64,000 nucleotides of DNA from Epiperipatus broadwayi. Its lineage: Eukaryota > Onychophora > Udeonychophora > Euonychophora > Peripatidae. This document shows, in pieces, positions 10,565-23,100 of this stretch. Each line of letters opens with the position of its first letter. Position 1 is the stretch's first letter. Both the position numbers and the translations under genes were made by a program. A model generated the notes under the pieces. It was not told where the DNA came from, did no database searches, and was given only the letters and a program-made list of their open reading frames with translations. The DNA lies in contig JAQFVV010012395.1 in the NCBI GenBank assembly GCA_028023455.1, forward strand, positions 4,710,001 through 4,774,000, given 5' to 3'.

Positions 10565-12540
10565 ATAATTGATATAAATAATCTCCATTAATTTTACTCT
10601 CTTAGCTTCCCATTTTAATCCACAAAATACTTCTCGTAAAACTACTATAAAAAGTTTTAGAGATATGGAGCCACTCTGTCACACACCCTTTTCAATATTA
10701 ATCTTTTTGAAATTATTACATAATTTAATTGTTGCTGTTGCATTTTGACAAATGTTCTTTAGAATGTGACACTATCCTGGTTTTATATCTTGATGATTTA
10801 ATTCTTTAATCATTGAAGAAATGCTTATAGAATCAACTGCCAACACATGTTCATTGTTTTTTTTCTGTAACTTCTCTTAATACTTGGATGTGATCCACTG
10901 TGCTAAAACCACTTTTAAATTTAACCTGTTCTTTTCATTGATAAAATCCAAAGTTTGCTTAGACTAATTGTAATTATATTTGTAAAGATTTAGTATAAAA
11001 GACTGATAGGTCTTTAATTTTGTAATTTCTAATGTCTTCTTTATTATTTAGATATTCTAATTTGTTTCACCTGCTTTTTTTAAGATATCAATTATACATT
11101 ATCTAGAGTTTTCATCTTCTTCATAGATTTATTTGTATATCTCACTTTTTCATTTAAAAATGCAATTCAGAAGATATAATAATTGTAGGGGATTTTTTGT
11201 TCTTTATTGCTATATAATTCTTTATAGAACTTTTCCATATATTTTATGATGTCATCTCTCTTTTTAGTAATAGTTACATCTTTTTTTATTGCAGAAATAA
11301 ATTTTTTACAATACCAATATATTATTTTAAATTTTTGAGAATTTTATTCTCTTATATATATAATTTTCCTTGCTAATTCACAATTATATTTTCTTGTATA
11401 TTATTATTAACTTTTTTTTTTTGTACCATTTTACAAAACTAGATATTCAAACCTTTTTAATGGATTGTTATTATATATTTTCATATTACTTCTTTTCTTC
11501 ATGAATTGTCTTGTGTCAGTAGAAATTTTACTGGTCATTTGCTTTTTTTTTTTGTATTAGCTATCTTTGTTATAGTTCTTAATAATGTATCAGTTATCTT
11601 CCTATTGATTTGATTCAAATCTGAATCATGTTCAAAATCTCTTAATATTTGAAATCGATTTATAAGTTCTAATTTAAATTCATTGGAGTGTTTCTGAAGG
11701 TTGGGAATGTCAAGTGTGACTACTGTTCTTAATAATTTTTGTCTCTCTAGTTTTGCATTAACGTGCATTTTGTATTGCACTAATTAATGATCACTTCCTG
11801 TGTTGAATCTATTAACATTAGAATGTTGAAATATTTTCTGATAGTCAGAATATAATCCAGTTTTGTTGTACCTTCATTTGGATGCTGCATTTTTCTCAAA
11901 AAGGAATACATAATATAAAGTTTTTTTTTTTTGTCAAGTCCATAAGTTTGTGTCCTTTCATTTTTATCACCATAACCAAATTTACTTACAGCACTTTCAC
12001 CTTTGAGTTGTTCACCAGTTCTAGCATTAAAATCTCGAATGAGAATTTTAAAATGTTTGATCTAATCAAAAGTCTTTTGTATATCCGTATAAAAATCCTT
12101 TACAAATGAGAACTTGTTAGGATATAAACCTGAATTATTTACATTTGATATTTTCCATTAAGTTGAATAACCAATCTTGCTTTTCTGTCCAACACCATCA
12201 ATCAATATTGTTCTTCCAAAATGTGTGCCTTTGTAATATAATACATGCCCACTTTTTAAATCAGTTATCTCTTCATCTTCTAACTTCACAAAGTCCAACA
12301 ATGTTCAATTTAATATTAGATAATTCTTCTTCCAATTGGTATAATCTTTCTTCAGGGTGAAAATGATCTGCTGTTGTTAATATTTAAATAAAAGTCTTCA
12401 TCAATGGCAACCTAAGTCCACAATTGGGATTTATAGCAGTTTTCACTTTCTACCACCAACTGCTTTTGCTGACGAATTTTAATTTTGTCTGTCATGATTA
12501 CATTCATTTTTCCCTTGGAAAAAAATTATCTGTTGTTTCG
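10565..12540 (-). mobile_element. Non-LTR retrotransposon, inverted 5' half (endonuclease to mid-RT)
   Basis: Read on the - strand from 12540 downwards, this resembles the AP-like endonuclease and first half of the reverse transcriptase of a non-LTR retrotransposon (RTE-like, the type whose protein is often annotated as craniofacial development protein 2-like). The endonuclease G-S-D-H motif is at 11798-11787. The next open piece (11780-11535) is Lys/Asn-rich linker. The RT portion at about 10900-10565 ends with G-D-Y-L-type sequence just before the place where the F-A-D-D box should follow. The same family lies collinear at 61262-64000. Stops and frameshifts are numerous. The 3' half continues on the opposite strand at 12815-13600. 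Confidence 0.75.
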
Positions 12541-12814
12541 GTTAAAAATTATTAAGCAACTATAAAGAAAGACCATAGTGTTTCTTGATTTTAAACTCAA
12601 AAATAAAGTGCCAATAAACTCATCATTGTAGCTAATGTGTGCGTGTTGGTGAGCAACCTATCCATGATCATTTCCTATATGAATAATCATATAGTAATAA
12701 TAGCTGTATTGACAAGACTTGTATGGAAAGAACATTAGGAATTTAGCCTGCCTGGTTTCTTTAAGGCCTCAAAAGGAAATCAATGGTCTCCTTTCATTTA
12801 ACAGCAAACTCCTT
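12541..12814. other. Spacer between the two LINE halves
   Basis: This is about 270 bases without recognised protein similarity. It may be the 5' untranslated part of the LINE (on the - strand) or filler from the insertion event. Confidence 0.4.
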
Positions 12815-13600
12815 TTTGAAGATTATTTAAGTCATCTAAAAATTTTATAGATGATGTGGTTGTTTTTGTAAATAATGCTTCAGAGCTTCGGAAAATGTTG
12901 CAAGAATTATCAGATGAAAGCAGAATTAAAAATAAATGCTAATGTTCAATGAATTTTCTCAAAAGAAAATAAAAGTTTATAATGATGAATTAGAAATTAG
13001 TAACTATAATTACCTTGGTCAGATTATCAATATAGATGGAAACATAGTGGGTGAAATTAATCATAGAATTAAACTTGGATAGAGTGCTTTTGGTAGAAAT
13101 AATTTGCTATTAAAAAAAAACTCTGCATTTGTAAAGACAAATTTTTAATATGTGAGTTTTACAATTTGTATTTACAGAAGACTTGAGCCCTTAACAGAAG
13201 AACAATTGAAAGACTTCATATCATTCAATACAGTATGAATGAATATATATATATATATATTAGGAATATCAAGAAGAGATTGAAAATAAAATACATTGAT
13301 AACAGAACAAACAGATATCAATAACATTATTGAAAGAGTTAAGAAATTGGAATGGTACTGGGCTGGATACATTGCTAGGAAAGATGATAATAGACAATTA
13401 AAGACTTCAATCTGACACCAAAAGTTTCTAAAAAAAACCTAGAAAGGGACCACATGTGAGATAATTGGATGAAATAAGTTTTGTTACTGAAAAGAGAGAC
13501 TAGAGATCAGAGACATTGGATTAAACTTGGAGAAGATGTCATTATGCAGTAAATTGATGATGGATGGTTGGAAATAATGATGTTGAATTGATTCAAATAT
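12815..13600 (+). mobile_element. Non-LTR retrotransposon, 3' half (RT from the FADD box to the C-terminus)
   Basis: The + strand carries D-Y-L-S-H-L-K (12824-12844), then, one small frameshift later, an F-I-D-D-V-V-V-F box (about 12842-12865, the RT F-A-D-D motif with Ala to Ile). A Y-L-G-Q motif follows near 13011, then the family's conserved distal domain I-I-E-R-V-K-K-L-E-W with W-A-G-Y-I-A-R (about 13328-13380) and a final W-I-K-L-G-E-type piece (about 13520). It starts at the same protein position where the inverted half at 10565-12540 stops, so both halves look like one insertion. Stops and frameshifts make it inactive. Confidence 0.75.
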
Positions 13601-14039
13601 CTAATAAACTCTTTTTGAAAATTTATTATTGATGTTTTGTTCTTCAAAATAATTGCTTCAAGACTGTTTTTGAATCTTTGTTAGTTGATGCTCAGTACTT
13701 GTATAAACTGCATTTGTAATATGATCCAATGAAAAAATGTCACAAGTGATTTAACAACTCTTACAACACTTGTCAGTCTGAGAAATTTATAAAACAAATA
13801 TATGAAAACTTAATTAATGCATCCTGGAATCATTAGCATTACACAATGACTTTTGTGTCAGTCTGCATATATGAAATATCGTGTTTGACACTTCCCTCCC
13901 CCAATATTAGCTATAAAATATATAATGTTAACTATATAAAGCTGTTATTTTACTGGAATTACATCTGTAACTTTCAACATGAATTAATTTAAAAAAAAAA
14001 AAATTAACTGGGTGATTGTATTTTTTGTTTTGTTTTTAG
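13601..14039. other. AT-rich stretch 5' of the first recognised GSE1 exon
   Basis: This would be intron or intergenic sequence. It ends in a T-rich polypyrimidine tract and the AG acceptor at 14038-14039. Confidence 0.5.
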
Positions 14040-14150
14040 AAATGGAAGTGATTTGGCAAGCTGTTGAAGAAAATAAACTTCGTAATTTTAAAGCGCATAT
14101 TCCTGAGTTGACTAATGTTTTTAAAATAAAATCTGTCACACCATTACGTC
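14040..14150 (+). CDS. GSE1: GSE1 homologue, exon 1 of those visible
   Basis: An acceptor TTTTTAG precedes 14040 and a donor GTAAGT follows 14150. Two bases precede an in-frame ATG at 14042-14044. It encodes 36 full codons and ends in phase 1, matching exon 2. The sequence is not recognisably conserved with vertebrate GSE1. It could be the first coding exon or an internal exon. Confidence 0.7.
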
Positions 14151-17100
14151 GTAAGTATTGAATCTGTTTTATGAAAAACTTTTAAAAAAAAAAAATAATG
14201 TTTAGAAATTTTAATTATTATTATTTATCATCATAATATCAAATTATAACTTTGCAAAATTTCTTATAATATTTATAAAAGTGTGTACTTCATCTTTCAT
14301 ATCTTTAAATAAAATCAAAAAAAAATATTTATGTAAATTAAAATTCTAATTAATTTTGATTTGTGATTAATGATGTTTAAAGGCTCGAAACTAGTATTGT
14401 GATCTTTGTATCATCATATTTTACAATTGAGAAAGTTGCTATTATAGCAGCGTTTAATAGTTTATTTTCAAATAAATTATTAGGGAGGCATTGTAATTTT
14501 ATCTCGTATATTGTAAGTTTCAATTTGGTAATATAATAATTTATATAGTTTAGTATTTTTTTCGTAGTTAATTAAATTGATGAGGTTTAAAAAATGGAAT
14601 TGATTAATTTCCTCTCTGACAGGAATATATTTAGGTATTGCCCATTAATTATGCAAAAATAATACATTATGAATATATGTTTTCAAATAATGCAAATATT
14701 AGTGTTAATTCTTTAATTAGTTTTTAAACCTTCCGTGATTAAAAATTCATCAGATTTTAAAAAGTTACAATAATAATGGAAAAAGTGAATTTCAAAAAGT
14801 TTACTAATAAAGAAAAAATAAATTTAAATTTAATACTTACTATGCTTATGAAGAATACTATTATTTTTTTTGTAAATTAGTTTCATCAAAGTGCTGCTGT
14901 TTTATATATTTTGATCAAGATAAAATTCATTAATTTTTGGTCCTTTATTTTTTTTGTATAAGTATTTGGAATACTCTTATGTCAAATGTTTAATAAATGA
15001 AATATATATTTTTAAAATGTTTATTACACTACCAAAGTATAATATAATTAAAATATATTTTACATTTTACCAAAAGACCATAAACCAGACTGCCCTTGCA
15101 GACCTATTGTGCAGGCATTGGTTATCCTACAGAAAGCATTTCAGCAACTGTTGATAATTCTATACATGGTATTCTACCCATTATTCAATTTTTACATTAA
15201 AGATTCTTCACACTTTTGTTAAATTTTAGAAAACATTAAATCTCATCTAAATGATTGTTGGTTTTTTTGATGATGCTAGATGCAGAAACCGGTCTGGGGT
15301 TGAGGATATTCTCAAAGCTTGTTAAGAGTTTGTTTTGCGAACTCTATATATAACATTTGTAAATACGAGCTTTATTAAAATTAGGTCATGTGACATCCGA
15401 CTCGATTTTTTTTTTAGCATTTTATTTGTAATACATATGTATTTATTTGCTTTCCATTATATATTTATCTCTATTGAATAGAATCGTGCATTTCTTATTA
15501 AGTAATAAATATTATCATGGTGGCATGTGGGGAGAGGATATAAGACTAATTTAATTTCCAGGGTCACCTGATTATGTCCCTGTTTCTATCTAAAATATTG
15601 TAAATTTATGAGATAATTATTAGTTTTTTTTATGCCCTGACATAAATGCCTAAATATTAATTCATTTTCATGCTTGTGTATGGTTTGATTAATAAACTTC
15701 ATTAACAAATATTGATAATAGCAGTAATTGTATAGTGTGTCCAAGTAAAAAAGTGACTGGTGCTCTCTCCAAGCTATTTTAAATACCATATCTCTGAATC
15801 AGTGTATGTATTTGGTAATAACATTCTTTAGCTATTCACCATAAAAATTTTAAGATATAAGCACATATTGCATGTATAAAGGATAATAAAAGTATATTTT
15901 AAAGATTCTTTATATTGTATTGGGTATTTAATATGGTAGTTATTTTATTGACATTCACGCCATGGGATGGCGCGATTTATGTGCTAAACACATAAAAATG
16001 CCATTTACGCGGCCAACATTTTGCAGCCGTGTTTACGTGCTGTAATATACATTACAGACCGCTTTGTCGCATCGCAGTAAATTATTTATGCCGAATTATA
16101 CACTTCACCCTTTTTTATGGTGTAGTGTGAGGATGTGTTTAATTCAATTAATTAAATGTTTTTATTTTTAGTTTAATTTTTTTTATATTTATTGAAATCA
16201 TGCAATTTAAGTATTTCATAATTAACGGACTGTTTACACACTTCTGTATTGAAATTTTAATGTGCAAAACATTGTCCAAGGGTATGTTTGAATGTACTCA
16301 TAAATAGTTAATGCATCAAATAGTGTTTACTCGAGAACCTCCACGAGAAAATAATAATGGCACAGGAAAATCCAGACGTCGTTTGATTGTGTGATTTACC
16401 GACAACAGAATGTGATGCAGTGATGAAACTTTTTTTAGCCGGAGAAAGAACCACCAGGGAAAAGTATTACCTCCACAATGGATTTAATAAAAGATTATTG
16501 ATTTATTATGCATGCTGTTATTATTTTTAAAAGTAAATAATTTATTGTATTGGATAATTTTTAATATTGTATAAAGTAATTGATTATAAGTTAACTTTTT
16601 TTGAATATAAATAACTGCCCACATTTTATTTTATTGATTTCTTGCTTAAATTGAGCTAATTACTATAAAGCAAAAATCCGTAGCCTATGTATAATATCTA
16701 AAGGACAGTTAAATAATGTATAAAGAAAAAAATATTTTTTCTCAATACTATAGAAAGGTTACCTTTTTTTAATTATTGTGAGTGACATTTTTAGAAGATA
16801 AATAATGGTAGCATATTTTTTATTATTATGTACATACATATTAGTATTTAATTAATTAATGGAAGTTCATACCTTTAAAATCAGGCCAATACTCATGTCC
16901 TTTTAAAATTTACTTTCTCCTGTGTTAATTAAATATACACTTTATCACATGAGAATATATTTAAAGGGAAATAGTAAAAGTTTATTAAATTCAGTTAATA
17001 TTTCTCCTGCTATATCAATGACCATTTAAAATTTACTTTTTCACTGCTAAATATATTTAAATTGACATACTAAAAGTTCTCTTCCTGTACCTGTGCCATT

Positions 17101-20100
17101 TTAAATTTTATTTTAATACATGTTAAATATATATTTAAACAAATTCTAAAAATTATTCAGTTTCCCTTTAAAAGAGCTATGATTATGGTGAACTTCATTG
17201 AAAGTGTTTTAGGTTTTTTAAAGAAGAAAGAAACCACTTTGTTACACAGATGAACAGACATATACACATTGGAATGGCAAAGTCATTATTATAACTAATC
17301 TAAATTGTCATTATTCAAATGAGAAATTAAATATGGGGTATAAATGCAGTTTAATTAATTTAAAATATATTTACAAAATTAATTTTTATCTTGCTTTACC
17401 AAACACTATATTTTTCATTTAAAAATTTTCCCAACTTGGTAATTGTTTAATCAGTGCTGTTCTCTTTTTGCATTTTTATGATATCATTCGAAAACAATTA
17501 TAAAATAGATTTTCTATGCATTTTTATATTGCAAATTATAAATTTTTAAAAACAATAAAGTACCATAAAGTAAAAATTTATAGGTTAGTAAAATTATCTA
17601 CAAAATAGGAAAAAAAATTATACAAGATTCATCAAGATTGCTGTGATGTCTGTTTAGTTATAAAGTCACAAACAATGTAGTAATATAGATATCATTCTGA
17701 TATGGTCATATAGTGAAGAGAAAATAATTGTAATTAAAGTATACAATTTACAGTGCAGTGAAGTTTTCTAATCCATTTTCTTGATGTTAAAATTATTTAC
17801 AATAATAACATTTTTAGAACTTATATATATAACAAATTGATTTTCATAATAGCCATGTTAAATAGTTAATCTATAGAAGCTTGATTGCTTATAACCATTG
17901 ATTTGTTCTGATAGGTATTAAGTTTTGCAGTGCTGTTTTTGTGTGTGTTTGTTTCGGGCTTTTTTTTTTCACTTCATACTATAAGTGTTAATTTCTCAAA
18001 TCAATTGGTTTTTGCAAGTTAGTATCCTAATTTTAATGAATGCTTTTATAAGTTGAGACTTTTGATCCTTGAATATTAAACAATTGAGTAGTTTTGAAGA
18101 TCTGTGCTCCAGCTACTTAGGCACCAAACGAGTTATATCTGTCATTTTTATGGAAGTGAATACTGCATTTCGTTTTTTTATAATTCCCTTTTTTTTTTTA
18201 AAAAAAAAAAAAAAATCATTTTCTTTAAGTATATATTCTCCCCCCCCCCCCTATTGGAGTTAAAAATATAGGGTTAATAAATTTAGATACTTACCATAAG
18301 TTTGTTCAATTTCTAGATAATATTAAAAAGAAGATAGGTAAATGTAGCATTAATAAAAATCTTAAATTTGTCTTTTATTTAATTTTCAACACAAATGCAT
18401 ATAAAATATGACAATTTATTTTTATTTGCAGTATCTAAAGAAAATCAAATGTTAATATTGTTTACTCAATGTAATCTTTTTGGAACTTTATGATTTTATA
18501 ACTGAAGATTTTTGATTGCTTCTGAAGCGGCATATATATATAACTTTTTTCACTTTTGATCACCTAATGCATTTTCAGGTGAACTAAGGTCAAGTCTGTG
18601 CAATAAATGTAGAAAACCAAATAATCATTGATGTAACAGTTCTTTAGGTATTATAGATTCTTTTTTTTTAAAAGCAATTGTATAACAGTGAGTTTTTGGT
18701 TTGATAAGAACAACTGTAATTTCCATGCCATTATTTTTTTTCATCTGCTTTCTATAATATAGCAGTGTTAACACATGGATAAGGGGTGATGAAGCTGTCA
18801 GTTTACAAAATATTGGTGAAATTGTTATGATTTGATAGACATGTCATTTTTTCTTTTATTTGATTCAGTCATTATTTTGCATGAATACTTCACAACTATA
18901 ATATATTTGATCATTTTAGATGACTAGATTTATTCTTGGGACTAATATTATTTCTAGAATACTGACATCTATTTAATATTTCATATAGATCTTATAAATA
19001 CTGCTTTGAAAAGCAAGAGAATAGTATTATTTATTTTCCATAGCCACCCAATCACTATATTTGAACATTATTGAACTTCTATGGAACATTGCTGAACAAA
19101 GTCAATCCTCCAGCAAAATCTAAATTCAAATTTTTTCTCAGTGAGGAATGGATTAATATGTATCTATATAATGTTAAAATGGTTATGTATATTCATCCCA
19201 CAATACAAGACATTAATTCTTGATGCAGTTGGAAATCATATACCACATTAATAAAGGAATTTACTTGTGTTCTCTTTATTTCATCCAATTTGTATGTATT
19301 AATGAAAAAGGTTTTTAAGAGAAGTTATTCAAATTTTTATAAATAGTTTTGATAAATTGTTACCATGTGCATCCACCACTCATCAATATTATTTGCTAAT
19401 AAAGTGATTAATTTTTTTTTTTTGGGGGGGGGGGGGGATTTATAAGAAATTCTAACTGATTTATTTTTCATTCAGATATTCTCTTGTCAATACTTAGTTG
19501 TTGTTTCAAATATCTGTAATTTTTGCTTTTAATGTAAATTTTCATTTACAGGATAACTTAGTTATCTCAAGTATGGTTTATCTTGTTGTTCAAAGTCAAC
19601 ATGTTAATCACAATTTGAATTTCATTAATGCCAATATTTAAATGAGCTTTTAATTTTTTTTAAAAAGGCAGAAACAAATCACATTCAGAGATTGATTTAT
19701 ATAATATGGTTTCTTTAAAATTTGCCTTGATATTTATTAGAATTTTATGTGACTCCTTAAAAGTGGGTCATTATGTTGGTGCAATAATATTATCTCCTGT
19801 CATCAGAAGATAATTGTCATAAGTGCATTTTAGTGATATTTACCCAAAGTTTGATAAGGACATAGATAAGCAATTTATGCCTGTGCATGTATGTCTAAGA
19901 TTGATCTGAGAACTTAGTTAAATTCTCTAATTGTAATACTAACGTAACAGAAAGGATAATTAGACATTTGGTTGGAAAAAGGAAAAGAAATGTTGATGAA
20001 AAGTTTCAGCACTTATGAAGATAATGAGAATATATATGATAATAGTAATGAAAGTGATATTTTTTCCCCTTAGATTAAGACCAGAATTTTTAATAACTGA

Positions 20101-23100
20101 CTAATATTTTTATAGTGTTTAAAAATTGGCTTAAACATCACTTATAAGAGCAGTTAATGGAAGCTTAAAAATAAATTCAACACTATTTCTAAACTTTAAT
20201 TACTTTTTGTTTTGTTAGTTTGAATGATTTTTACATCTTACAATAACTTTTGAGATAGTCTGTGCATGTATATACATACATATGCATTAGTATTCTCACA
20301 TTAATAGCAAAATGATAATCAAATGGCTTACTAGTGGAGTTTTCCTATTAAGTAAATTAGACTTTTTTTTTAACACTCATAAATGGAAATAACAACCTAT
20401 ATGCTATTAATAAATTATATATTATTTCTTATTCATGTTCAAATAATTATAGATTTTATTAACATATTTTATTATAATTTATAATAAACAAAGTTAGAAA
20501 GAACGTCTAATATTTTTTTCATAAAAATAATATACTATGATGAAATAGCTTTGACATTAGTAGATTCACTCTGGCTTATGGTGTTATGAAGACTCCTTCA
20601 TTCTTTAAAACTGAAATATATGTCCTAATTAGCATTAAAATTCTTCTCTTTTATCAGCTTTCATGGAGTTAAACAAACTTCCAAGTCTTGTTCTGGATAA
20701 TGACTTTAAAAAAAATATTATGGTTCCTAATTGTTCGGTAAGCCAGTCTTACATAATTTAAGACCAGACATGAATTTTGCTCAGTTATTTAAATCATTTC
20801 AAATTTATTTAAAGGTCATAGTTTTCAAAACAATAGTCATAATATTACATATTTAATAAATAATGAAACATATAAAATTTGTGTTCACTAAATTATTCAC
20901 ACTGAGAAACATAAGACCTATGTGAAACAAGTTATTGACTTAGAAATAATAATGTTTGTCTGTGAATAAAATTTTATTTTTATTTATTTTATTTATGCAA
21001 ATGTACAACACATCTTTTCCAACTTTTTTTTTTGTAAATCGGTACCTACAGTTTTGCATTTAGATATTGAATAACCGAACATTTGTCCTGCTTACAATTT
21101 TTCGTTTTAGCATAATAAGCATTATATATAAATTAATAAAAACATTGAAAAATTATAAATTCAATTATTTATAACTTTATATATTTTGGAAAATTGCAAT
21201 AAATATATACTTGAATATTCTACACGTTATTGAAAAGGACTTATGCGTATAATTAAAAGCAATGTTATAATAAACGACATTAAGTAGGAGTCATTGTTGT
21301 AAGGTACTACTGTATTTTATATGTTTTCTGTTACTATTTTGACAAGATACTTGAAAATTATAATGTTTTATTATAACAAAAACATTCTATAGTTGATTTT
21401 TTTATTCTTGTAATCTTGGTAGATTTGTGTTCTATAATTTTGATTTTCCATTATTTAGAGGGAAAAAAATTAATTCAAAAATAATGGGTCTAAATAAGAA
21501 GTTATGGGTATATTTTTATGAACTGATCATAAAAACATAACCATATCATTACATCCAGTAATAATATTTATCAGTTAATTAATATATTAAAGGTCTCTTG
21601 CTGAAGAGATAACAAACATTGAATATAAGAAATGGTATAAGATTTACAAAATTATAGACAAAAGAGAAATTATTCTCATATATACTATTTTAAATTCTCT
21701 GCTGAAGTTAGATGGAATATCTAAACAATATTGGTTGTCATTGTTTGACGCCTTCTTAAAATTTTTGTATTCTATCTATCTCTAAAGTTTGTTTAGAAAT
21801 TCAGATTCAACAGATTTGATTGTTTCAATATAAAAACTTATGAGTTTTTTTGGAATCATTTTGACATTTTTTTTTACCAAGTGATCCTTAATATAAGGCA
21901 GCATTTCCCAAACTGTATTCTGCAGAACATCAGTGCCTACGGAAAGTCGGTAAGTGTTCTGGAAAAAGTTAGGAAAATTAATGTAAGTCTCATGATTTTG
22001 GATGCTGTGCAAAGCTGAAATATGTTTGAAAACACTGATGGCCAATCTGCAAATGTTTAATGCTATGGCATCAATCATTGTTAGTAATCTGTCAATTTAA
22101 GCGGATATCGACTGTGCAGCTGTCCATATATTATTTATGACAATATTTGTTTATCAAACATATTGTATAATTTTGCTTAAACATATAAGTTTATTATTAT
22201 TATAATTGCATTGAGTTTGATATTTATTTTGGCATTACATCTTTCAACTATTTTATATTTGATTTTATATACTATAATCTTATTGATATTGCAATCTTTA
22301 ATTTTTGTTACTAAACATTTTATCAAATCATTTTTATTTCAATTGCTTTTACATTATTGACACTTTTTTTAGTACTTTTACATATACTTTGAGTACCCCA
22401 ATGTGTCAAAACTAGCTAAGCTATTTATCTTTTGCTTCCTTTTACAATCACATCTTTAGGCAGAGCAGGATTTTCATATTATGCTGCGATCAATTCAAAG
22501 TACAGAAACAGACATGGAACAGGTCCAGATATGTAAATTACACTTTCTAATATGCATGATATCAAAAGTATTTGTAATTCAAAGACCCATCATCCAGGTT
22601 ACTAAGAATGTAATTTTATTGTGTATATACTAGTTTATTTTACTGTTTTCATATGTTATGTTGTACATAATTAAAATTTAAGAATGTTTGTTATTGTTTT
22701 CATTATTGATATTTGCTTGCTTAATTTATTTAGGTATTTTGTTAAAATATCAAAATTTGTAAAATATTCTGTCATGAAAAGTGTGGAAAATGCTGATATA
22801 GGCGAAGGATTGCCATTTTTTATATATATTTTTAAAAAAGGGTGTTTAGATAGTATGTGAAAGAAGAACTGAAAAAGTTTGTCAAATGTTATTAAAACTA
22901 CATTTAATAGGGAGATGATTTGCTTGAAAAAGGGATATTATTGGTTATGGTTTGAAAGACGAACTTGACTAATTTTTAAAAACAATTTTTTTTTTGTTGT
23001 GTGTGCTAAGCTAGTCTTTATTATACAATATTTTAATTTAACTTAATGGATTTCACTTACCTAATCAAAATCTATAAGTAATTAATATTTGCTGAATTAT

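Larger units (their letters stand above)
14151..20657 (+). other. GSE1 intron, 6.5 kb
   Basis: A GT-AG intron, very AT-rich. It holds a Penelope-like fragment and hammerhead-like motif (15040-15300), a GC-richer patch at 15955-16130, a poly-A/poly-C tract at 18190-18251, and a T12-G14 tract at 19412-19437. No other gene is seen. Confidence 0.65.
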
